Below, in pieces: positions 1 to 7,025 of a stretch of 35,028 bases of DNA (position 1 is the stretch's first letter; every line of letters begins with the position of its first letter). The notes below the pieces were generated by a model. It was given only the letters and a program-made list of their open reading frames with translations, was not told where the DNA came from and did not search any database. Source of the DNA: Nitrososphaerota archaeon (GTDB lineage: Archaea; Thermoproteota; Nitrososphaeria_A; Caldarchaeales; JAVZCJ01); the NCBI GenBank assembly GCA_038817485.1, contig JAWAZL010000018.1, positions 1-35,028 on the forward strand, written 5' to 3'. A program made the position numbers and the translations under genes.

Positions 1-159
1 AAAATGATTTTAGAAGATAATAAGAAATATTGCAAAAAATGTAATGAATATATTGATGAAAACTTTAATGCTTCAAACAATATTGTAAAGAAAACAATTG
101 AAGCTCTGCTTCCTAAAAGGAGCTTAACCTTTTTAGGAAGAAGAACCGCCACAATATAG
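1..159 (+). CDS. C-terminal end of an unrecognised protein (5' end outside window)
   Basis: The first reading frame is open from base 1 to a TAG at 157-159. It could start at the ATG at 4 or further left, outside the window. The peptide has one CxxC pair (YCKKC, about residues 10-14), which could be half of a zinc knuckle, and is otherwise Lys/Asn/Glu rich. I do not recognise a family. The last third (from about base 105) runs through a strong hairpin (109-140) and into a second one, so that part of the peptide is probably not ancestral and may have been added when the element to the right inserted. It might be the disrupted N-terminus of the radical SAM gene whose C-terminus lies at 1359-1802, but the CxxxCxxC core is absent, so this stays a guess. 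Confidence 0.35.
   Translation, partial: KMILEDNKKYCKKCNEYIDENFNASNNIVKKTIEALLPKRSLTFLGRRTATI
109..140 (+). other. Hairpin 1 of a structured leader region
   Basis: CTTCCTAAAAGG (109-120) pairs with CCTTTTTAGGAAG (128-140) around a 7-nt loop, with one extra T on the 3' side. It is the first of a series of hairpins that continues to about position 497. No T-run follows, so it does not look like a simple terminator. Confidence 0.7.
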
Positions 160-250
160 GAATGAATTTCCTATATTGGAAAGGCGGGAGAGGGGGGAAC
201 ATTGTACTGCTCCTATGGAGCCGATCCCGCCGTAGGCGATTGAAATGGGA
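146..250 (+). ncRNA. GC-rich structured RNA candidate with two alternative pairings
   Basis: CAATATAGGAA (152-162) and TTCCTATATTG (168-178) form a perfect 11-bp stem, extended by CCGCC (146-150) with GGCGG (183-187). The same GGCGGGA (183-189) can instead pair with TCCCGCC (225-231), enclosing the small hairpin CTCC-TAT-GGAG (210-220). The two pairings exclude each other. The stretch 183-250 is far richer in G and C than the surrounding DNA; in AT-rich thermophiles, GC-rich islands outside genes are usually functional RNA. I cannot match it to tRNA, SRP RNA, RNase P RNA or an intron core by eye. It may be a stand-alone RNA, the leader of the endonuclease gene, or part of a mobile intron. Confidence 0.5.
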
Positions 251-289
251 GCTAATAAACATTTATACTGGCGATGGAAACAATGAGTC

Positions 290-356
290 CCATGCTCTTT
301 TTCTCTTCAATGAAATTTGAAGTATATACTTCACTTTGAGAAGAGAAAGAGTATGG
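290..356 (+). other. Long imperfect hairpin with an apical palindrome
   Basis: Bases 290-304 pair with 342-356 (15 pairs including G-U wobbles) and, after one mismatch, 306-310 pair with 336-340. The apex contains the 16-nt perfect palindrome TGAAGTATATACTTCA (318-333). It precedes the still longer hairpin at 368-497. Confidence 0.65.
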
Positions 357-367
357 TATGAGTTTCC

Positions 368-497
368 CTCCTCCTTTTTACTTATGGTATTTATACCAAC
401 TGTTTTCTTGGGTTCAATTCCCAACCTCCGCTCTTTTTACTGCGGAGGTGATAGGATGGAAGCAGTTGGTGTAAGTACCATAAGTAAAGGGGAGGAG
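368..497 (+). promoter_or_regulatory. 40-bp helix closing over the Shine-Dalgarno site of the homing endonuclease
   Basis: Bases 368-407 pair without interruption with 458-497 (40 pairs, a few of them G-U). Inside the junction are two further hairpins: TTGGG/CCCAA (408-424) and CCTCCGC/GCGGAGG (425-431 with 442-448). The second one buries the ribosome-binding site GGAGGTGAT (444-452), a near-perfect match to the archaeal 16S 3' end, 3 nt before the ATG at 456. The first 14 codons of the gene are one strand of the long helix. If the RNA folds this way, initiation should be strongly repressed unless the fold is opened. Confidence 0.6.
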
Positions 498-1355
498 AAA
501 AGAAGATATTTGCCATTGGAAATAAGAGCAACGATGTATGATGATGTTATTGAACTAAAAAAGCAAGGACTAAGCTATACTCAAATTCAAAGAAAAATCT
601 ATGAAAAGTGTGAAATACGATTACCTCGATCTACTATTAGTGATTGGGTTAATAGAAAACGACATCCACTTGGAAAAGTCAATAAATTTGATGGTAAACC
701 TTCATTAGAACTTGCGTATGCTATTGGAACGAAAAATAGTGATGGTTGCTTATACTTTAACAATGACAGAAAATATTCTATAATATTAGCCGTTAATGAT
801 AAAGAATTTGCAGAGGAGTTTGGAAAATGCTTAGCTAAACTATTACACCGAAAAGAGCCTTATAAACCATTTTGGGATAAAAAACATAAACAATGGAGAG
901 TAGAATGTTGCAGTATTCTACTTTATAAATTCTTAAATAAGCCATTAGAAGAGCTAAAACCGTACATTGAATATTCTAAAGATTGTGTTTCTGCATTTCT
1001 AAGAGCATTATTTGATGGAGAAGGTAGCATATATGTAAGTAGAAAACGCTCCAGACGAATATTAATGCTTTTTAATACAAATATAGAACTATTAAATTAT
1101 GCTAAATATTTATTGAAGAAATACTTTGATATCGATGCTACAGGGCCATATTTAGCAAGAAAAGGCGGTGAGATTTTGCGTTTTCCAAATGGTAAAGTTG
1201 TTAAAACTAAAAAAGACTATTATTACATTTATATTCGTGCAAAAAGCTTATTAAACTTCTATAAATACATCGGATTTACGATAAGACGAAAACAACAAAT
1301 TTTAATAGAAGCTAACAAAGAACCACTCCCCCTTTTTCTTTTTAGTTTTTATTAA
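456..1355 (+). CDS. LAGLIDADG homing endonuclease with N-terminal helix-turn-helix
   Basis: A 299-aa protein that would cut a long asymmetric DNA site and promote its own spread. The two LAGLIDADG helices are LAYAIGTKNSDG (about residues 86-97) and FLRALFDGEG (about 181-190), each ending in the acidic D/E-G expected at the active site. Residues about 28-70 form a helix-turn-helix (QGLSYTQIQRKI then STISDWVN). The open frame extends left to 336, but the ATG at 456 sits just after a perfect Shine-Dalgarno GGAGGTGAT, and the extension lies in hairpin DNA, so 456 is chosen. Its stop TAA is followed at once by an in-frame TAG and then the radical SAM remnant in the same frame. A decayed copy lies at 25473-25978. 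Whether it belongs to an intron, intein or free-standing element is not clear. Confidence 0.85.
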   Translation: MEAVGVSTISKGEEKRRYLPLEIRATMYDDVIELKKQGLSYTQIQRKIYEKCEIRLPRSTISDWVNRKRHPLGKVNKFDGKPSLELAYAIGTKNSDGCLYFNNDRKYSIILAVNDKEFAEEFGKCLAKLLHRKEPYKPFWDKKHKQWRVECCSILLYKFLNKPLEELKPYIEYSKDCVSAFLRALFDGEGSIYVSRKRSRRILMLFNTNIELLNYAKYLLKKYFDIDATGPYLARKGGEILRFPNGKVVKTKKDYYYIYIRAKSLLNFYKYIGFTIRRKQQILIEANKEPLPLFLFSFY

Positions 1356-1358
1356 TAG

Positions 1359-1802
1359 AAAGTTCCAATATTTATTATACTAGAAACAAACGGAATAATA
1401 TTAGGTTCTAATAAAGGTTATGTAAAAAAACTTGCTGAATTTAAAGATAAACTTTATGTTAGAGTCTCTTTTAAAGCAGCTACACCAGAAGGTTTTACTA
1501 TGAGAACTGGAGCTTTAGGAAAATACTATGACCTTCCATTTAAAGCATTAAAATATCTTTTAGACGAAGGAATTGATGCTAGAGCTGCAGCAATGACAGA
1601 TCCAAGAATAATGTCAAAAGAAGAGAGAAAACTTTTAATTCAAATATTAGATGAAATAGATCCTAAAGCAAATTATAATAGAACTTTAGAAGAAGAAGTA
1701 ATAGATCCTTATGATACAACTATTAAGAGATTAAGAGCTTTTACCGATAGAGAATTTGCAAAAAAGCTTGAACAAGAACTTAAATCTGTGAAGAATATTT
1801 AA
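1359..1802 (+). pseudogene. C-terminal remnant of a radical SAM protein
   Basis: The frame is open from 1359, right after a TAG, and encodes about 147 residues starting VPIFIILETNGIILG. This matches the late beta-strands of an archaeal radical SAM family (ETNG-IL-IG, then LYVRVSFKAATPEGF, then an R/L-TGA motif). The N-terminal half with the CxxxCxxC cluster motif and GGEP-like strand is absent; upstream is the homing endonuclease. A downstream ATG at 1500 could start a 100-aa piece, but neither piece can bind the catalytic cluster. The gene seems to have been cut by insertion plus deletion. Its stop TAA (1800-1802) shares bases with the convergent Yip1-family pseudogene stop. Confidence 0.75.
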
Positions 1803-2320
1803 AATCGTGTAGTTGTACCTTTTATAGAGAATTTAATAAAAATTAAAGCAAGTATAATAGCTAAAAAATTATTGCTCTTGATTCTTTGACTTGATATAAA
1901 ATTCTTGGTCCGATGTAAAATAAATGAATAAAGGGCTGCAAATAGTGATATGTATGACAAAAATCCACCAATTATACATGGTCCAACTCCATAACATAAA
2001 GCTTTCCAAGCATTTAATATTGAACCTTTACCACCCATAAATTTAAAGACTAAATGTAAAAATGTTAAAAATAATAATATCAGGAGAACTTCAATTAAAT
2101 ATACAAATTTTTCATATCGATGTAGTAATATATATTTTAAAATCCTATAAGCTAAAATTTGAGCCTGGTATGCAGAAGATAAATCTGTACTTTCAATTCC
2201 AAGAAAATTCACAATTGGCGTGATAATAGAAAAGGATTATTGTGATTATTAAAAAAGAATTTTATCTTTAATATTTTTAAAAAATTCTATTGGGTTTTTT
2301 AATAAATTAAGTAATTCCAT
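1799..2320 (-). pseudogene. Frameshifted Yip1-family membrane protein
   Basis: On the minus strand an ATG at 2320 opens MELLNLLKNPIEFFKNIKD, the usual start of Yip1-like archaeal proteins (a 'NP-EFF' helix before the membrane part). The frame hits TAA after an A/T run (six T in mRNA sense). The hydrophobic continuation LIITIIL is in another frame, after which the first frame resumes through NFLGIES and the family signature GGKGS (helix, then 'YG-GP'). Near the end, FYIGPRILYQVKESRAIIF again lies in a shifted frame before a last hydrophobic segment. At least three small indels are needed, so this is a dead gene or a poorly assembled stretch. A GTG at 2212 would give a 137-aa product lacking the first membrane helix. 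Confidence 0.65.
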
Positions 2321-2350
2321 ATAATCACAACAATGAAAATTTTATTATGA

Positions 2351-3535
2351 TTAAAGCTTATTTATGATATTTTCAATTAGAATATCTGCTTTCTTTTTAT
2401 CTTCTTCTGTAATTTTTCCTTTTGTTAGTAAACAAGGTTCTATAAGATTCATTCCAATTTCTTGAAGTTCATTTTTAATTTTTTCTGAAACTTTACTTTC
2501 TCCCCATGTAAAATTCACAAATAAACCAAATGCTTTAGGTCTAATATTTTTAATCTTAATTAATTCTATCATATTTGCCATAAGAGGGAATATTGATGCT
2601 TCATATACTGGAAATCCCAAAAGAAATATTTTACAATCAAATAAATCTGTGAGAATATAACTTGGATGATTATAGCTTAAATTGTATGATGCAACTTTTA
2701 TTTTCTTTTCTTTTAACTTTTTTTCTAAATATTCTACAAGCTCATTAATATGACCATACATACTTCCATAAATTATGATGACTTTATCTTCATCTTTTAA
2801 GCTCCACTGTAAATATTTTGAAATTGGAAGCTCTACATCCTTTTTATATATTGGGCCATGTGTTGGACAAAGGATTTTTATCTGAAGATTATCAATTTTC
2901 TCTTTTGCTTTAATTACAAATTCTGAATAATGTGACACTATGTTTGCAAAATATCTTTTCATTTCCTTTTCATAAAAAGAAAAATTTATCTCTTCATCAA
3001 AAATTCCTTCCTTTAATGCTCCAAAACTTCCAAAAGCATCACCTGAAAAAAGAACTTGATCTTCAATATCGTAAGTAAAAATGGTTTCAGGCCAATGTAA
3101 CCATGGTGTTGAAATAAATTTTAATGTTACATTTCCTAAAGAAAGAACATCTCCATCTTTAACTATAATACTTTCAAAATTATTTTTATAATATATTTTT
3201 GCAATATTTATTGCAAGTTGAGAACCTATAACTTTAACTTTTGGTGCTATTTTCAATATTTCTTCAAATGAACCGCTATGGTCTGGCTCTAAATGATTCA
3301 TTATTAAATAATCTATATTTTGTGGATCTACTATTTCTTTTATATTTGAAATAAATTCTTTTGCGTAGAATTTATCGACAGTATCTATTAATGCTATTTT
3401 CTCGGAACCTTTAATAATATACGAATTATAACTTATTCCGTATGGTATTGGCCAAAGTCCTTCAAAAAGGAAGTTTTTTCTTTCATCATTTACACCAACC
3501 CAATAAATATTTTCTAAAATTTTGATCGAAGTCAT
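2351..3535 (-). CDS. fprA: Flavodiiron protein, F420H2 oxidase type
   Basis: A 394-aa A-type flavoprotein that reduces O2 to water, in methanogens using reduced F420. The N-terminal beta-lactamase-like domain carries the diiron ligands: HLEPDH (H-x-E-x-D-H), a later SGDAFGSFG and CPTHGPI. The C-terminal third is a flavodoxin domain (IIYGSMYGHINELVEYL, the FMN phosphate loop). Length and domain order are those of the family; there is no rubredoxin extension. It is divergent from the FBP aldolase/phosphatase gene, with an A/T-rich TATA-like stretch (about 3552-3560) just upstream, so the transcript may be leaderless. The electron donor cannot be read from the sequence; F420H2 is the usual one in archaea. 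Confidence 0.9.
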   Translation of the reverse strand: MTSIKILENIYWVGVNDERKNFLFEGLWPIPYGISYNSYIIKGSEKIALIDTVDKFYAKEFISNIKEIVDPQNIDYLIMNHLEPDHSGSFEEILKIAPKVKVIGSQLAINIAKIYYKNNFESIIVKDGDVLSLGNVTLKFISTPWLHWPETIFTYDIEDQVLFSGDAFGSFGALKEGIFDEEINFSFYEKEMKRYFANIVSHYSEFVIKAKEKIDNLQIKILCPTHGPIYKKDVELPISKYLQWSLKDEDKVIIIYGSMYGHINELVEYLEKKLKEKKIKVASYNLSYNHPSYILTDLFDCKIFLLGFPVYEASIFPLMANMIELIKIKNIRPKAFGLFVNFTWGESKVSEKIKNELQEIGMNLIEPCLLTKGKITEEDKKKADILIENIINKL

Positions 3536-3643
3536 GAAATATTACCTTATTAAATTTAAAATATCTAATGTTATTTAAATTTTTTTATAGTTAAAAATTT
3601 TTATTTCTAATATAAAACAATTTTTTAAATAAAGGAAAATAGC

Positions 3644-3651
3644 TTTAAATA
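3644..3651 (+). promoter_or_regulatory. TATA box of fbp
   Basis: TTTAAATA centred near 3647. A start site about 25 nt downstream would fall near 3673, past the ATG at 3668 but before the ATG at 3698, which supports the later start. Confidence 0.55.
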
Positions 3652-3697
3652 ACCTTATATCATAAGAATGGAAAAAGAAAGGGGTGAAAAAATAGAA

Positions 3698-4813
3698 ATG
3701 GTTAAAACAACAGTTTCAGTTATAAAAGCAGATATTGGAAGCATAGCTGGACATCATACAGTTCATCCTAAGCAAATAGAGTTGGCAAAACAAATGATGG
3801 AAGAGGCAAAAAAGAGTAAATTGGTAAATAGCTATCATGTAACTCATGTAGGAGACGATTTAGAATTAATAATGAGCCATAATAAAGGAGAAAATAATTC
3901 AGAGATACATAAATTGGCATGGGATATATTTACAACAGTGACTAATAAAGTATCTAAACCTCTAAAACTTTATGCAGCTGGACAAGATTTACTATCAGAT
4001 ACTTTTTCAGGAAATGTTAAGGGAATGGGGCCAGGTGTAGCTGAATTAGAATTTGAAGAAAGAAGGAGCGACCCGATAATAGTATTTATGGCAGATAAAA
4101 CTGAACCTGGTGCATGGAATATGCCATTGTATAGAATCTTTGCAGATCCATTTAATACGGCTGGTTTAGTGATAGACCCTGCTCTTCATGATGGTTTCAT
4201 CTTTGAAGTATTGGATGTAGTTGAGGGAAAGACGGTAAGAATGAATACTCCTGAAGAATCCTATGATTTACTTGCATTGATAGGAACAACTGGCAGATAT
4301 GTAATATCAAAAGTTTACAGAAAAGATGGACTTCCTGCTGCAGCTGCTTCAACAAGTAGATTATCACTTATAGCTGGGAGGTATGTTGGAAAAGATGATC
4401 CAGTACTTATAGTTAGAGCTCAACATGGATTACCAGCGGTAGGAGAAGTATTAGCACCATTTGCTTTCCCACATTTAGTAGCTGGATGGATGCGTGGTTC
4501 ACATTATGGCCCCCTCATGCCTGTAAGTGTAAAAGATGCTGTTGTAAGTTACTTTGATGGACCACCAAGAGTTGTAGCTTTAGGATTCCAAGTTTCTAAT
4601 GGCGAATTGATTGGTTTAAATGGTAGTGAGCCTGCAGATCTCTTTGCAGACCCAGCTTTTGATCGTGCACGTCAACTTGCAAATGAAATTGCTTTCTACA
4701 TGCGTTTACATGGTGAATTCATGCCTGCCAGACTTGGACCAGAGGAAATGGAGTACACTACATTACCAGGCGTACTAGAAAAATTAAAAGGAAAATGGGA
4801 AAAAGAAAAATAA
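3698..4813 (+). CDS. fbp: Fructose 1,6-bisphosphate aldolase/phosphatase (bifunctional, archaeal type)
   Basis: A 371-aa cytosolic enzyme that condenses dihydroxyacetone phosphate with glyceraldehyde 3-phosphate and removes the 1-phosphate, committing carbon to gluconeogenesis. Family signatures are plain: TTVSVIKADIGSIAGHHTVHP at the N-terminus, HVGDDLEL, DTFSGNVKGMGPGVAELEF, and RAQHGLPAVGEVLAPFAFP; length is normal. The open frame begins at 3668, but the ATG at 3698 is preferred: homologues start with this MxKTTVSV stretch, GGGGTGA (3681-3687) is a good Shine-Dalgarno before it, and the TATA box position agrees. It lies in the same neighbourhood as rpiA and fae-hps, in line with a gluconeogenic and ribulose-monophosphate sugar metabolism. 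Confidence 0.93.
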   Translation: MVKTTVSVIKADIGSIAGHHTVHPKQIELAKQMMEEAKKSKLVNSYHVTHVGDDLELIMSHNKGENNSEIHKLAWDIFTTVTNKVSKPLKLYAAGQDLLSDTFSGNVKGMGPGVAELEFEERRSDPIIVFMADKTEPGAWNMPLYRIFADPFNTAGLVIDPALHDGFIFEVLDVVEGKTVRMNTPEESYDLLALIGTTGRYVISKVYRKDGLPAAAASTSRLSLIAGRYVGKDDPVLIVRAQHGLPAVGEVLAPFAFPHLVAGWMRGSHYGPLMPVSVKDAVVSYFDGPPRVVALGFQVSNGELIGLNGSEPADLFADPAFDRARQLANEIAFYMRLHGEFMPARLGPEEMEYTTLPGVLEKLKGKWEKEK

Positions 4814-4848
4814 ATTAGAACTACTTAGTTTGATGTAGAAACTCCAGC

Positions 4849-4855
4849 TTTTTTT
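4849..4855 (+). terminator. Oligo-T terminator after fbp
   Basis: Seven T in a row about 35 nt after the fbp stop, the usual archaeal intrinsic termination signal. Confidence 0.45.
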
Positions 4856-5043
4856 ATATTAATAGTTCTAATTTTAAAAATTATCTTTTTTTATATTTGT
4901 TTATAGTAGTATTAGATATATTTTTCATATAAAGAAGCTGTGAATCCAAATCCTTGTTATAAGCTTAAAACATTTATAACTAAGAGTTTTTAAGAGATAG
5001 TATTAAATTCAGGTAGGAGTATTTTTGAAAAATAAGACAAAGT

Positions 5044-5833
5044 AAATTTGAGAGATGCAATTTATGTTTATATTTCTTAATTGCCTTTATCTTTTCATGG
5101 ATATTTTGGATCCCTCAAGCTTTAGTTTCAAATAGTTTATTACTAATCCCTTCAATTCTTGCTGATTTTCTATTTAGCCCTTTTAATCCAGCAGCTTTTG
5201 GTCCATTTATTTCAGCTTTTTCTCTAACTTATTTGAATGAAGGAAAAGAAGGAATAAAGAATTTACTGAAAAGAGGAATAAATTACAAATTCAATAAAAA
5301 ATGGTACATTCCAATTTTCTTCCTTTTTCCTATTATAACTGGTGGTGCTCTCTTGCTCACAATACTTAGTGGAGAGGCTTTACCTGAACTATATGTGCTA
5401 TCTAACCCTTTCTTGATTTTAGTTGGTTTTATTTATATATTCTTTCTAGGAGGGCCATTCCAAGAAGAGTGGGTTGGAGAGGGTATGCCTTAGATAGGTT
5501 ACAATCAAGATGAAGTGCGCTTGTCTCAAGCATAGTGCTTGGGATTATATGGGGGGTCTGGCATTTACCCTTATTCTTCATTCTTGGAACAATTCAATCC
5601 CAAACTCCAATATGGGGTTCATGATTTTAATACTTTGCGGAACAATTTTATTCACTTGGATATATAACAACACAGATGGCAGTATCTTAGCTGTAATGCT
5701 CCTCCATACAATGAATAATCTATCATTTTTCGTGTTTCCAACACTTGAGACCACATTAGGTGGTCTTTATTTGTTAGTCTTAAACATTATTTTTGTAACA
5801 GCAATATTGATAATATGGGACCTAAAACATTAG
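5044..5833 (+). pseudogene. Broken CPBP-family (CAAX-type) intramembrane protease
   Basis: Three overlapping frames rebuild one CPBP protease of 250-260 residues. The first frame is open from about 5044 with no clear start codon, runs through FLIAFIFSWIFWIPQAL, then GPFISAFSLTYLNEGKEGI and GGPFQEE. There a one-base shift is needed to continue as GWRGYALDRLQSR, giving the catalytic EE-xx-WR motif. An in-frame TGA stands where homologues have a residue before SALVSSIVLG, then comes IIWGVWHLPLFF with the second catalytic His region. Another shift near 5620 leads into GFMILILCGTILFTWIYN and the last helices, ending at 5833. Two frameshifts and one stop make an active product very unlikely. Confidence 0.85.
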
Positions 5834-5921
5834 TTCGTAAAAAGTAAAAATAATGAAAGATATTTATTAGATAAAGAGGCATATTCTCACTAGAGTAAAA
5901 TTAGAAATATTTAAAATGATT

Positions 5922-6611
5922 TTATATTATTTTTACTTCTCCATTTTTATATCCTATGTAAACTTTACTTATCATACTATTTATAAATAACCCATGCTCA
6001 ATTATTCCATGTATACTATTTAATTCATCATTAAGTTTTTTTGGATTATTTATTTCTCCAAAATTTGCATCCACTATAATAAAACCATTATCAGATATTA
6101 TTGGACCAACTTTTCCATTTCCAATTCTTATATTTGCTTTTCCTCCTAAATCTTCTATTTTCTTAATCACATAATTTAAAGAAAATGGGAATACTTCAAG
6201 AGGTATTGGTTTATTTAATTTTTCTATAATTTTTTCTTCATCTATTATAATAATTGTTTTTTTAGAAGCAGCAAATAATATTTTTTCTCTTGTATGAGCA
6301 GCACCTCCGCCTTTTATTGCATTCTTATTTATATCTACTTGATCTGCACTATCAATCGTCAGATCTAATTCCTTCTTATCTAAATAATTTTTTATTGGTA
6401 TGTCATTTTCAATTGCAATTTGCATTGATTGATAAGAACTAGGTACAGCTATAATTTTCATTTTTTCTTTTTTTAAATATTTACTTAATTCTTGAATGAA
6501 AATCTTCATTGTAGAGCCGCTTCCAAGACCTATAATGTATCCATTTTCAATTTCTTTTAGAGCCTCCATGATAGCTACTTTCCTTGCCTTTTCAATTTCG
6601 TTTAGATTCAT
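5922..6611 (-). CDS. rpiA: Ribose-5-phosphate isomerase A
   Basis: A 229-aa cytosolic enzyme interconverting ribulose 5-phosphate and ribose 5-phosphate. It has the phosphate-binding GLGSGSTM near residue 30, the catalytic DSADQVD (about 87-93) and KGGGAAHTREKI (about 99-110). Length matches the family. Its start overlaps the end of the upstream small membrane protein by 20 nt, so the two are cotranscribed. With Fae-Hps on the opposite strand next door, it would turn the ribulose 5-phosphate released by the reversed ribulose-monophosphate route into ribose 5-phosphate for nucleotides, or regenerate the acceptor when formaldehyde is fixed. Confidence 0.95.
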   Translation of the reverse strand: MNLNEIEKARKVAIMEALKEIENGYIIGLGSGSTMKIFIQELSKYLKKEKMKIIAVPSSYQSMQIAIENDIPIKNYLDKKELDLTIDSADQVDINKNAIKGGGAAHTREKILFAASKKTIIIIDEEKIIEKLNKPIPLEVFPFSLNYVIKKIEDLGGKANIRIGNGKVGPIISDNGFIIVDANFGEINNPKKLNDELNSIHGIIEHGLFINSMISKVYIGYKNGEVKII

Positions 6612-6939
6612 ATTCTTCCATCTCTTTGAATAAGTCTTCAGCTTTTTTAATAGTTTCTTGTATTTTCTTTTTTAATAAATATTCATTATCTTTATTTTTT
6701 TGTAAAAAATCTTTAATTAGCTCATCTACAGTTAATTTTTCTTCTTTAGGGAAAAGAGGTAATTTAGAGAATGATTTTTTCTCCTTTTCCTTAAACATTT
6801 CTATATTTAAATTTTCAAAATGTTCTTTTTTACCATGCATTCTTCTTTTAGAAAATAGAGTATTTAATAAATAACAAAAAATAAATCCTGCAATAAACAT
6901 TGCTAATAAAAGAAAAATATCTAACATTATTTTAATCAC
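6592..6939 (-). CDS. Small single-span membrane protein with charged coiled-coil tail
   Basis: A 115-aa protein I do not recognise. Residues about 5-28 are one hydrophobic helix, followed by a KRR stop-transfer patch and a Lys/Glu-rich tail predicted to be helical (FLQKNKDNEYLLKKKIQETIKKAEDLF). It would sit in the membrane with its tail in the cytosol. The start is GTG at 6939 or ATG at 6927; a TATA-like TTTAAATATTTTAAAT (6960-6975) lies about 25-30 nt before the GTG, which suggests a leaderless start. It is first in an operon with rpiA, overlapping it by 20 nt. The overlap and good coding character make it a real gene; its role is unknown. Confidence 0.65.
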   Translation of the reverse strand: MIKIMLDIFLLLAMFIAGFIFCYLLNTLFSKRRMHGKKEHFENLNIEMFKEKEKKSFSKLPLFPKEEKLTVDELIKDFLQKNKDNEYLLKKKIQETIKKAEDLFKEMEEYESKRN

Positions 6940-6983
6940 TTACGTTCTTTCTTTAGCTCTTTAAATATTTTAAATAGAAAACC

Positions 6984-6991
6984 TTTAAATA
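6984..6991 (+). promoter_or_regulatory. TATA box of fae-hps
   Basis: TTTAAATA, 35-42 nt before the TTG start, with GGTG (7015-7018) as a Shine-Dalgarno between. It is separate from the TATA-like stretch of the divergent operon. Confidence 0.55.
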
Positions 6992-7025
6992 TAAAAGTTA
7001 AATTAAAAATAAGTGGTGTAGAAAT

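Noticed and set aside
408-448. Permuted tRNA: TTGGG-TTCAATT-CCCAA followed by CCTCCGC and, after 10 nt, GCGGAGG
   Set aside because: The T-arm and 7-bp acceptor look convincing, but no D-arm or anticodon arm follows, the GCGGAGG is part of a perfect Shine-Dalgarno, and the flanks are fully used in a 40-bp helix.
336-455. N-terminal extension of the homing endonuclease
   Set aside because: It lies in hairpin DNA, and a much better start with a perfect ribosome-binding site is at 456.
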